This document shows positions 25,995 to 34,012 of a DNA stretch of 64,000 nucleotides, piece after piece (position 1 is the first letter of the stretch; each line of letters begins with the position of its first letter). Made by a program: the position numbers and the translations under genes. The stretch spans positions 26,925 to 90,924 of the forward strand of contig JAFLCG010000020.1 in assembly GCA_017303635.1 (NCBI GenBank). Direction: 5' to 3'. The notes under the pieces are model-generated. The model made no database searches. It was given only the letters and a program-made list of their open reading frames with translations, and had not been told where the DNA came from. The stretch is from Anaerolineae bacterium (lineage in GTDB: Bacteria; Chloroflexota; Anaerolineae; Aggregatilineales; Phototrophicaceae).

Positions 25995-27367
25995 TCGAGC
26001 CGATTACGATTGCCCTTGAAGGTCATTTACCGTCCGAAATGACACTTCAGTATGTGCACCTGCCTTTTGAAGTACCACCCGGCACAGGGCGATTGGAAGT
26101 CGAATACGACTATGACGCAGCAATTGGATCAGATCCCGGTCTGATGGGTGGCAATACCCTGGACATTGGCATCTTCGATCCACGGGGAATTAATTTTCTC
26201 AAGGCAGGTTATCGCGGCTGGAGCGGGAGCGCCCGCAGTCATTTCTTCATCAGTACATCTACTGCAACGCCTGGTTATATGCCGGGGCCCATCCAGACAG
26301 GGATATGGCATATCTGCCTAGGGCCCTATAAGGTCTCTCCAAACGGCTGTCAGTACCGGGTATCCATCCGCCTGTTCCCTGATGACCAGGACACAGATGT
26401 TCATTTCCCGCCGCGCTTGAAAATCGATCCTGTCAAGCGTGCAACTCCCTCCAGCGATGGTTGGTACAAGGGCGAGCTACACTGTCATACTGTGAACAGT
26501 GATGGGGACTCGACAGTCGAAGAAATCGTCCTCCAGGCAGAAGCCTTAGGGTTGGACTTTCTTGCAGTCACCGACCACAACAACCTGACACATCAGGTTG
26601 ATCTGGCACGAATACAGTCCCGGTTATTGCTTATACCCGGTCTGGAAGTCACCACCTATTATGGTCACTGGAACATCTGGGGCGAAGGCGACTGGATCGA
26701 CTTCCGCGTTCAGACCGCTGATGATATGATCCGCGCTATCGCCGATGCTAACCGACGAGGCTACCTCGTCTCCTGCAATCATCCGCGACCAATGGGACCA
26801 GACTGGGCTTTCCCGGAAGTACAGGGCTATGCATGCGTCGAAGTCTGGAACGGCCCCTGGGAACTGCTCAATACCGCATGCCTGACTTTTTGGGAGGCTC
26901 GCTTAGCCGAAGGTGAGCGTCTGAGCGCGGTTGGCGGCAGCGATCATCACTTCAGTCATGAGGAACATATCGCCCGGTTGGGGCATCCCACTACTTTTAT
27001 CTATTCGCCGCATCCTCCAACTACTCGGGATGTATTGAGCTCAATCCGATCTGGTCGCATATGTGTCAGTGAATCTCCGCAGGGGCCGCGCGTGTGGGTT
27101 GCCACCTCTGGCGCCCAGATGGGGGATCAGGTCCCCCGCCCAGCTACAGATCGTGTGCGAATAGATGTGACGGTGGCAGATGGTGAAGGGACAGTACTGG
27201 AAGTTATCGGGGCATCCGGTTTGTTAGAACGTCTCGCTGTAACGAACCCTATCGCCACATTTACGCTATCGGTTTCCCTGAATAAGTCGCCCTATATCCG
27301 GGCACAAGTCCTTGATGTAAAGCGATTGAACCTCAGAGCCATTTCAAACCCCATCTACTTCGTTTAA
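25991..27367 (+). CDS. PHP-domain metallophosphoesterase (CehA/McbA-like)
   Basis: The 458-aa protein has a beta-rich N-terminal part (about 1-155) and a PHP domain beginning GELHCHTVNSDGDST, with further metal ligands in AVTDHNNLTH, SCNHPRP and GGSDHHFSHEEH. This is the CehA/McbA pattern of metal-dependent phosphoesterases. No signal peptide is present, so it acts in the cytoplasm. Its start overlaps the ATPase stop (ATGA), so it is made with transport system 1, probably to dephosphorylate the imported solute. Confidence 0.9.
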   Translation: MIEPITIALEGHLPSEMTLQYVHLPFEVPPGTGRLEVEYDYDAAIGSDPGLMGGNTLDIGIFDPRGINFLKAGYRGWSGSARSHFFISTSTATPGYMPGPIQTGIWHICLGPYKVSPNGCQYRVSIRLFPDDQDTDVHFPPRLKIDPVKRATPSSDGWYKGELHCHTVNSDGDSTVEEIVLQAEALGLDFLAVTDHNNLTHQVDLARIQSRLLLIPGLEVTTYYGHWNIWGEGDWIDFRVQTADDMIRAIADANRRGYLVSCNHPRPMGPDWAFPEVQGYACVEVWNGPWELLNTACLTFWEARLAEGERLSAVGGSDHHFSHEEHIARLGHPTTFIYSPHPPTTRDVLSSIRSGRICVSESPQGPRVWVATSGAQMGDQVPRPATDRVRIDVTVADGEGTVLEVIGASGLLERLAVTNPIATFTLSVSLNKSPYIRAQVLDVKRLNLRAISNPIYFV

Positions 27368-27529
27368 GTGCTGCAACGTCGTCTGTCATTCGATGCGCGG
27401 CTGTAAGTGCTTCAAACAGAAGCGTCCTTTTAAACCAAGAACTGAGCGAACTTAACTCAAGTTGACGCTCCGCATAATGTCCGCTGGATACATTCAGCAC
27501 AGATCTCACTTGGCTAAAGAAGATGCTGT

Positions 27530-28402
27530 ATGGACTCCTCGCCTGTCTATTTCATCCATCTGACGGACACCCACATTAAGGCACCAGGAGCAAGACCCTT
27601 CCTCAATCTGGACATGTCCGCCAAACTGCGCAATGTGTTCGCGGCAGTTAAGGAACTCAGCATCCAACCAGTTTGTTTCATCATCAGCGGCGACCTGACC
27701 CATGAGGGCGACACCGCCGATTATCAACACTTCAGGACCCTGGTAGATGAAGCCGCCGCTGACTTTGGCGTGCCAGTGCTGGTCGCGCTAGGCAACCACG
27801 ACCATCGTAACCCTTTCCGTGAAGGCTACCTGGGTGAAAGCCCTTCCAATGCGGCCTACTACTACACAACCATGGTGGATGGTTTGCGCTTCATCGTGCT
27901 GGATTCAGAAATCAGCGATGAAGGAGAAAAGGTCGAAGGTAAACTCGATGCGGCGCAGCTTGAATGGCTCAAGACGCAGTTAACCACGTCCGCTCCACGT
28001 GGCACCATCATCGTGCTGCATCATCCCCCGATGCGGAATGCCTTCCGCCTGCTGGACAACCATATCCTCACCAACCCTGACGAATTGGCAGCAGCCATCG
28101 AAGGGAGCGATGTCATCGGGTTGCTCTCCGGCCATATCCACTTTAACAGTCTCAGCAGTTTTCATGGCATCACCAGTGCCGCCTGTGCCGGCGTGTCGTT
28201 CAACCTCGACTCCACGATGCCCAAGTCGATGCGCTTCATCGACAGCAGTGGCTACAACATCATCATGGTTGCAGACGGTCAGATGATTGTCCAACCCATG
28301 CTGCTGCCCGGCCCCCAAACTGAGATATTTCACTGGCACGTTGGTGACTCTCTTGATCAGGCAACTGATCAGGAAACCACAGTACCAGCGGAATTAACGT
28401 AA
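27530..28402 (+). CDS. Calcineurin-like phosphoesterase (CpdA-type)
   Basis: The 290-aa protein has the metallophosphoesterase motifs in order: LTDTHIK, SGDLTHEGD, GNHDHR, VLHHPPM and SGHIHFN. Length and spacing match class III cyclic nucleotide or glycerophosphodiester phosphodiesterases. It is cytoplasmic. The 162 bases before it show no gene. It lies between the two transport systems and ends 43 bases before the second binding protein. A second enzyme of the same fold is at 32444-33337, but the two are not close copies. Confidence 0.9.
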   Translation: MDSSPVYFIHLTDTHIKAPGARPFLNLDMSAKLRNVFAAVKELSIQPVCFIISGDLTHEGDTADYQHFRTLVDEAAADFGVPVLVALGNHDHRNPFREGYLGESPSNAAYYYTTMVDGLRFIVLDSEISDEGEKVEGKLDAAQLEWLKTQLTTSAPRGTIIVLHHPPMRNAFRLLDNHILTNPDELAAAIEGSDVIGLLSGHIHFNSLSSFHGITSAACAGVSFNLDSTMPKSMRFIDSSGYNIIMVADGQMIVQPMLLPGPQTEIFHWHVGDSLDQATDQETTVPAELT

Positions 28403-28414
28403 GTCTGTTCAGAC
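28403..28414. promoter_or_regulatory. CTGTTCAG palindrome before the second binding-protein gene
   Basis: GTCTG-TT-CAGAC lies about 32 bases upstream of the start of the second binding-protein gene and differs by one base from the CTGTACAG core seen upstream of the regulator and of system 1. Confidence 0.45.
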
Positions 28415-28445
28415 CGTTTCGATCAACTTGAGGAGATAAGCTTTG

Positions 28446-29735
28446 ATGTTTCGCATTGCCCGTGTTCTGTTCGTGGCCTTGACCGTATTGGCTCTCGCTA
28501 GCCTGGTCGTCGCTCAAGATTATCTGGAACCGTTGCCTGCCGATCAGAATGTCACGATTTCGTTCTACAGCTATAACCTGGGTTCTGCCGGTATCGGTGC
28601 TGATGGCACCCGGCAGCTCATCTCTGAATTCCAGGCGCTGCACCCCAACATCACAGTTGATGGCATTGGCATACCGGCTACGGAGATTGTCTCCCGCACC
28701 CAGGCAGACCTGGCTGCTGGCACTCCTCCAGATGTTGCCCAGTTGATTTTCAATGATCTCGACTTCATTGTGAACAACTTCAATGCCAAACCGTTGGAAA
28801 CCATCGTCCCGCCGGAAGAATGGGCCGCCCATATCGAAACCTTCCACCCACGTGGTCTGCCGCTGGGCCAGATCAACGACCAGACCTACGGCATGGCGTT
28901 TACCTTCAGCACACCGGTGTTGTACATCAACACCACCATCCTCGAAGAAGCTGGCATTGATCCTTCTACTGTACCCACTACATGGGATGAGGCTGAAGCG
29001 CTAGCTCTACAGGTCGTCGAAAATACCGATAAGCAGGGTATATCCATTTTCTCGCCCAGTTGGATCGCGCAAGCACTGGTCATGAGCAATGGTGGTCGGA
29101 TGCTCAGTGAAGACCGTGCCACCCTGATGTTCGGTGAAGCCGAAGGCCAGGGTGCGATGGCCCGTTTGCAGGCGATGGTCACCAGCGGTGCCCATATCCC
29201 CGGCGGGGTGGACACTATTCAGGCGTTCCTGGGTGGTCAGCTTGCCATGATGTTGAACACCACCGCGGTACTGCGCTTCGCCCAGGATACTTTCGCCCAG
29301 ACGGGTCAGGTTCTGAACATGGGCAAGATGCCTTCCTATGGTGACCTGCCGACTGTACCGGTCAACAGTGGCAGCGCCCTGTTCATCCTGTCGAACGACC
29401 CAGTCAAGCAGCGCGCTGCTTGGGACTTCATCAAGTTCGTCACCGGTGATCGTGGTTACACCATTATCACCAGCCAGATCGGCTACTTGCCGCTGCGACC
29501 GAACATTGTCAATGACCCTGAATTCCTGGGGCCGTGGATCGAAGCTAATCCACTGTACCTGCCCAACCTGGAACAACTGGAATCGTTGACTCCCTGGGTC
29601 TCGTTCCCCGGCCCGAACTATCGCCAGATTGAACAGATCATCACCGAAGCGCAAACAGCTGTCATCTTCAACAACGCCGATCCGGCCACGCTGATGGATG
29701 CCCAGATCCGCGCCCAGGCTCTGATGCCGCAGTAG
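28446..29735 (+). CDS. Family 1 extracellular solute-binding protein, system 2
   Basis: The 429-aa precursor has a signal peptide (MFRIARVLFVALTVLALASLVVAQ-type, cleavage near AQ). The mature part contains FYSYNLGSAGIGADGTRQLI, GTPPDVAQLIFNDL, TYGMAFTFSTPVLYINTTIL and GSALFILSNDP, typical of UgpB/MalE-like proteins. The ATG at 28446 follows GAGGAG at good spacing. It is followed by a hairpin and two permease genes. Its ligand may be related to that of system 1, since both share a putative operator. Confidence 0.92.
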   Translation: MFRIARVLFVALTVLALASLVVAQDYLEPLPADQNVTISFYSYNLGSAGIGADGTRQLISEFQALHPNITVDGIGIPATEIVSRTQADLAAGTPPDVAQLIFNDLDFIVNNFNAKPLETIVPPEEWAAHIETFHPRGLPLGQINDQTYGMAFTFSTPVLYINTTILEEAGIDPSTVPTTWDEAEALALQVVENTDKQGISIFSPSWIAQALVMSNGGRMLSEDRATLMFGEAEGQGAMARLQAMVTSGAHIPGGVDTIQAFLGGQLAMMLNTTAVLRFAQDTFAQTGQVLNMGKMPSYGDLPTVPVNSGSALFILSNDPVKQRAAWDFIKFVTGDRGYTIITSQIGYLPLRPNIVNDPEFLGPWIEANPLYLPNLEQLESLTPWVSFPGPNYRQIEQIITEAQTAVIFNNADPATLMDAQIRAQALMPQ

Positions 29736-29752
29736 TCTCCGCCTGATTTCGG

Positions 29753-29801
29753 CTCACCCCCGGCCTTCACAGGGCAAATCGCCCGTGGATACGGGGGTGA
29801 G
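29753..29801 (+). terminator. Intercistronic hairpin after binding protein 2
   Basis: Outer arms CTCACCCCCG and CGGGGGTGAG (29753-29762 and 29792-29801) enclose an inner GGGC/GCCC stem. The position mirrors the hairpin after binding protein 1. Confidence 0.65.
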
Positions 29802-29880
29802 TTTCTTATCATCATTGACCCTCAGGTGTCGTGTTATCCCTGGTAGTACGACTGACTGTTTAATGGGAAGAGATCGCTCT

Positions 29881-30843
29881 ATGGCTGACGAATTGCAAAT
29901 GCCGTTTGCATCCCGGCGCACCGTATCCCGGCCGCTTGTCCAGACTCCCCGCGTCCGGCTGAACCTGGAGCGCGTCCAGCCCTTCCTGTACCTGCTCCCG
30001 GCACTGGTACTGGTGTTCATCTGGGTTTACCGTCCGTTGATCGAAATTGTCGGCCTGAGTTTCAATCAGTGGAATCTACTGCCTACTTCCCCCAAAACAC
30101 CAGTCGGGTGGGCCAATTATCAACTGGTGCTGGGGCTGCCGGAAATACACCGGGCGCTCCTCAATACACTGGTTTACACCCTGGGACTGCTGCCATTTTC
30201 GATTGTGATACCCATTGTGATCGCCATCTTCACCTATGGCATTCGAGGCAGAGCCAGCACTCTTTACCGGGCTATCATCTTCACCCCGGTAATCATCGCG
30301 CCAGTGGTCGTGACGGTGCTCTGGCGCTGGATCTTGCACCCATATAGTGGCGTGGTGAACAAAGGGCTGCAAAACTTATTTGGTCTCGCCCCCATCAACT
30401 TTATGGGCGATCCTCTGCTGATGATCCCCACCATCACCTTCATTACCGGCTGGGGGCTGGTTGGCTTCTGTACACTAATCTTTGCCTCCTCCCTGACCAA
30501 CATCAACCGGGATTATCTGGAAGCGGCAGCCATAGACGGCGCAAATTACTGGCAGATCATCCGCCGTGTTATGCTGCCCTTACTTTCCCCGTCAATCTTG
30601 TTTGTCACCCTGCTGACCGTATTGTTTTCATCCCAGTGGACGTTCGTACACATCAACATCCTCTCGCTCAGCAGTTTCCGCGCCACCACCAGCAATATCT
30701 ACACCGTCTTGTATGACTACGGCTTTCGGTCCTTCAACATCGGCATTAGTTCAGCATCAGCTGTATTGATGTTTATTGGCTTCGGGGCCATCGCCATCAT
30801 CTTCCTCTGGCTCCAGAACCGTTTTTCGTTCTACGACTCGTAA
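29881..30843 (+). CDS. ABC transporter permease, system 2 (first subunit)
   Basis: The 320-aa protein has an N-terminal polar stretch, six predicted membrane helices starting near residue 35 (FLYLLPALVLVFIWVYRPL) and the EAA loop LEAAAIDGANYWQIIRRVML. I chose the ATG at 29881, which follows GGAAGAG; start codons at 29785 and 29863 would begin within or just after the hairpin. It is the MalF/UgpA-type partner of the next gene. Confidence 0.92.
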   Translation: MADELQMPFASRRTVSRPLVQTPRVRLNLERVQPFLYLLPALVLVFIWVYRPLIEIVGLSFNQWNLLPTSPKTPVGWANYQLVLGLPEIHRALLNTLVYTLGLLPFSIVIPIVIAIFTYGIRGRASTLYRAIIFTPVIIAPVVVTVLWRWILHPYSGVVNKGLQNLFGLAPINFMGDPLLMIPTITFITGWGLVGFCTLIFASSLTNINRDYLEAAAIDGANYWQIIRRVMLPLLSPSILFVTLLTVLFSSQWTFVHINILSLSSFRATTSNIYTVLYDYGFRSFNIGISSASAVLMFIGFGAIAIIFLWLQNRFSFYDS

Positions 30844-30854
30844 AGGAAGCTGAC

Positions 30855-31682
30855 ATGATCGGTGTTCAAACCAAGTCAACCGCATCCCGGTTGATCGGTC
30901 ATGCCCTCATCATCGGGCTATGCCTGTTGGTCGCCTTCCCGCTTTACTGGATGCTGGTCACTTCAGTGCGGCCATCCAGTGATTTCTTCAACATTTCGTT
31001 GTTCCCTACCGGCTTCACACTGGAGCACTACCAGTACGTCCTGAGCAATCTCCCATTCGGACGGTTGTTCCTGAATACCGCTGCGATGGCCAGTGCCCGG
31101 ACGCTCGCCCAAGTGCTGACAGCACTACTGGCAGCCTACGCCTTTGCGCGCTGGAATTTTGTCGGCAAACGGTTCCTGTTTGCCATGTTCACCTTCACCT
31201 GGCTGGTACCGCAGCAGGTGACGATGATTCCCAACTATGTACTGGTCTCCCAATTGGGTTGGCTGAATGCACTGGCCGGGCTGATTGTACCGTCGATGGT
31301 ATCCACTTTTGCGTTATTTCTATTGTTTCAACAGATCAAAGGCTTTCCCCAGGACTTGTTCGATGCTGCACGCGTTGATGGTGGCAGCAGTTGGATGATC
31401 CTCTGGCAGGTGCTGGTCCCCAATCTGCGGGCTGTGATCGCCTCGCTAGCGATCTTGCAGTTCATCTCGGCCTGGAATGACTACTTCTGGCCCTTGCTGG
31501 TGAGTAACCGTATGGAGACCGGCGTCCTGCAATTGGGGTTGCAAGCGTTCTTCACCCAAGAGGGGGATCTGTGGGGGCCGATGATGGCGGCAGCGACTTT
31601 AACGGCGCTGCCGATCTTCGTGGTCTATGTGATTTTGCAACGGCAGGTAGTTGACTCATTTATCAAATCGGGGTTGCGCTAA
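30855..31682 (+). CDS. ABC transporter permease, system 2 (second subunit)
   Basis: The 275-aa protein has six predicted helices and the EAA loop FDAARVDGGSSWMILWQVLV, a MalG/UgpE-type subunit. The ATG has AAGGAAG upstream. Its TAA overlaps the next ATG (TAATG), which couples it to the phosphatase-like gene. Confidence 0.93.
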   Translation: MIGVQTKSTASRLIGHALIIGLCLLVAFPLYWMLVTSVRPSSDFFNISLFPTGFTLEHYQYVLSNLPFGRLFLNTAAMASARTLAQVLTALLAAYAFARWNFVGKRFLFAMFTFTWLVPQQVTMIPNYVLVSQLGWLNALAGLIVPSMVSTFALFLLFQQIKGFPQDLFDAARVDGGSSWMILWQVLVPNLRAVIASLAILQFISAWNDYFWPLLVSNRMETGVLQLGLQAFFTQEGDLWGPMMAAATLTALPIFVVYVILQRQVVDSFIKSGLR

Positions 31683-32422
31683 TGCATGAATTGAAACTGG
31701 AACCACCGCGACACATCCCTCTGGAAGGCGCGCACAACGTCCGTGATCTGGGGGGTTACGCCACGCCCACCGGGGAAACCCGCTGGGGTGCCTTCTTCCG
31801 TGCAGATAGTCTTCACCAGTTGAGCGATGCCGATGTGCAGGCGCTCCTAGATGCGGGCATCCGCACGGTCATTGACCTGCGCCACGACGGGGAGGTCAAG
31901 GCTGCACAGAATCGATTGGCCGGGCTGCCGGAGGTGACCTACCATCACTTGCCGCTCTTCAGGGTGATGGTGGGCAGTAACGGAACCATGCCGCCCGATC
32001 TGCGTTCCATCTATTTGCACATCGTTGACGACTGCCAGGAGGGCCTGCGCGAGACCTTCAGCGCCATCCGCACAGCCCCGGAAGGCGGTGTCCTCTTTCA
32101 TTGCAGTGCAGGGAAAGATCGCACCGGGGTGGTGGCGGCCCTGCTGCTGAGGTTGGCGGGTGTCGATGAAGAGGTTATCGCAGCGGATTATGGGCTGACC
32201 ACACAGGCAATGAAGACCTTGCGCCCGGTGCTGGTGGCCCAGGCCGTCGTGCGGGGTGGCAATCCCGACGAACTGGAACCCATGCTCAGTAGCCGCCCGG
32301 AAGATATGCAAGCTCTGCTCGATTACCTCACGTCGAAGTATGGCAGCGTCGAGGGCTATTTCCAGCAGCAACTGGGGATGGACGCCGACCAGCTTCATCA
32401 GCTTCGCCAACGCTTTTCCTAA
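31682..32422 (+). CDS. Tyrosine-phosphatase-like enzyme (DSP/PTP superfamily)
   Basis: The 246-aa protein has the N-terminal signature NVRDLGGYATPTG and the catalytic P loop HCSAGKDRTG (Cys nucleophile and Arg). This is the Y_phosphatase3 type, whose members act on phosphotyrosine, phosphoinositides or small phosphate esters. Cytoplasmic, coupled to the transporter genes, so a small-molecule substrate delivered by system 2 is likely; this is inference. Confidence 0.9.
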   Translation: MHELKLEPPRHIPLEGAHNVRDLGGYATPTGETRWGAFFRADSLHQLSDADVQALLDAGIRTVIDLRHDGEVKAAQNRLAGLPEVTYHHLPLFRVMVGSNGTMPPDLRSIYLHIVDDCQEGLRETFSAIRTAPEGGVLFHCSAGKDRTGVVAALLLRLAGVDEEVIAADYGLTTQAMKTLRPVLVAQAVVRGGNPDELEPMLSSRPEDMQALLDYLTSKYGSVEGYFQQQLGMDADQLHQLRQRFS

Positions 32423-32443
32423 CCTATTACATGGGAGCCATTC

Positions 32444-33337
32444 ATGAGCAACGTTTTACTGACCTTCGCCCACATCAGCGATTCCCACCTCACCGGGAGC
32501 GCCCACCACGATTACGGCCCGGCGCATTATTCACCGCGCGTATTGGCTTACTTTCAAACCTTGAAAGAACGCGGAGTCGATATTGCCAGCGGGCATAAAG
32601 CAACTGTTTCAGCAGATGTTGCCAACCAGGTGCTGGTGGATGAAGTCAATCGGGTACCTTTCCAGCTCGATTTTGTGCTGCATACCGGCGATGTCATGAC
32701 CGACCCGGATAGCCCGGCGGAATACGAACTGCCAAGGCAAGTCTTCGGCGAGCTGAACGCGCCGGTCTACTACCTGCGGGGCAACCATGACAACGGGGAT
32801 GGCCTCCGCGGCCTGATGCCGTCGGTCTCCTTCCACAACGGCGCCTTGGATTATGTGATCGAGCAGAACGGGGTGCGGCTGATCTGCCTGGATACCGCCA
32901 CCCACGGCGTCGATCATGGCGGCTTTCTAACCGATGAACAACTCGGTTGGCTGGAAACGCAGCTCATGGCTGAGCCGGAAAAGCCGCTAATGGTCGCTAT
33001 GCACCACCTGCCCATCAGCCTGGGTACCGAGATGATTGATTTCTTTGGTATGTCTAACGGTCAGGCCGTTCACGACGTGCTGAGGAAGGCCGTGCCCCGC
33101 TTACGTGCAGTCTTCTTCGGGCATATTCATCAAGTGGTGGATATTGTGCAGGATGGGGTTTACTACTGCTGTGTACAAAGCCCGATGGGGCAACCTGATC
33201 TATGGCCCGCCGTCACCCCGACGAACCAACGGGAGATCGCCGCTACGCCGGGTTTTAGCGTCGTCATCGTCACCCCGGAACGCAGCTATATCCGTCGCTA
33301 TGTCTATCCCGCTCCCGCCGGAACCCCAGGTTCATAA
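32444..33337 (+). CDS. Calcineurin-like phosphoesterase, second copy
   Basis: The 297-aa protein shows AHISDSHLTG, HTGDVMTDPDS, RGNHDNGDG, AMHHLPISLG and FGHIHQVV, the complete metal-binding set. It starts 21 bases after the phosphatase-like gene, preceded by GGGAG. The pair suggests stepwise hydrolysis, a diesterase followed by a monoesterase, acting on the imported compound. Confidence 0.9.
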   Translation: MSNVLLTFAHISDSHLTGSAHHDYGPAHYSPRVLAYFQTLKERGVDIASGHKATVSADVANQVLVDEVNRVPFQLDFVLHTGDVMTDPDSPAEYELPRQVFGELNAPVYYLRGNHDNGDGLRGLMPSVSFHNGALDYVIEQNGVRLICLDTATHGVDHGGFLTDEQLGWLETQLMAEPEKPLMVAMHHLPISLGTEMIDFFGMSNGQAVHDVLRKAVPRLRAVFFGHIHQVVDIVQDGVYYCCVQSPMGQPDLWPAVTPTNQREIAATPGFSVVIVTPERSYIRRYVYPAPAGTPGS

Positions 33338-33445
33338 CTCGCTTCACAATAATTGGAGGGCAGGCTTCATCTATACGCCCTCCAATTTGGTAATCCTATA
33401 CAAATTCACCTATCCGCAGAAACAACTGCAGTCGAGCAATTAGTA

Positions 33446-34012
33446 TTAGCTCATTTCCATCTGAGTTTGGATATACAAACAGCTTTCAATTATGTTTTCT
33501 AGCGGTTTAAGAAGCAAAATACGGTCCACTAAAGGGTCTGGAACACAAAGATACGGCTGCATTTGCATAACCATGTCGTTGAGCGCTAGTTGGCTGATTT
33601 TGTTTGTTACCTCAGCGCCCATAGATGTATGGAGTGCAGATACATCATCAAATTGGGCGGTATTGTCGTCTTTGAAGGCTAGGTCTGAGCCATAGTCGAG
33701 CAGGTAGGTGAGCTGACTCAGCAGTTCCACGGTGTAGTACAGTTGGAGCTCTGCGTCAAAACTGTAATCCAGTCCCCTGATGATATGGGGATGTGCAGCG
33801 AGGCCAGGTCCGTCCGCAGCTTAGTGGTCGCGCCCAGACTCGCCCGCGACATGAATTCGAGGAAATCCAGCGGTATGTTGACCTGATTGAGCGCCACCGC
33901 AGTCGCGTTGAGGCCGATCACAGGCACGGTAGACAGATCCCATCCCACCGGCACCTAGCTGCTCCCCTAGGCGGTAGCAAGCGTTCAAGACCAGCGGAGA
34001 AGGTTGTTTCAT
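33446..34012 (-). pseudogene. Decayed copy of the PknK-like kinase N-terminus
   Basis: Three frames carry pieces matching the kinase gene upstream: CYRLGEQLGAGGMGSVYRA, then LNQVNIPLDFLEFMSRASLG, then MELLSQLTYLLDYGSD, corresponding to kinase residues about 10-113. Frameshifts separate them and the catalytic HRD region is missing. Past the match, the last frame runs into unrelated sequence up to a stop at 33446. The first piece starts on the ATGA that overlaps the stop of the intact gene, so this is an adjacent, partial tandem duplication now decaying. Confidence 0.8.
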
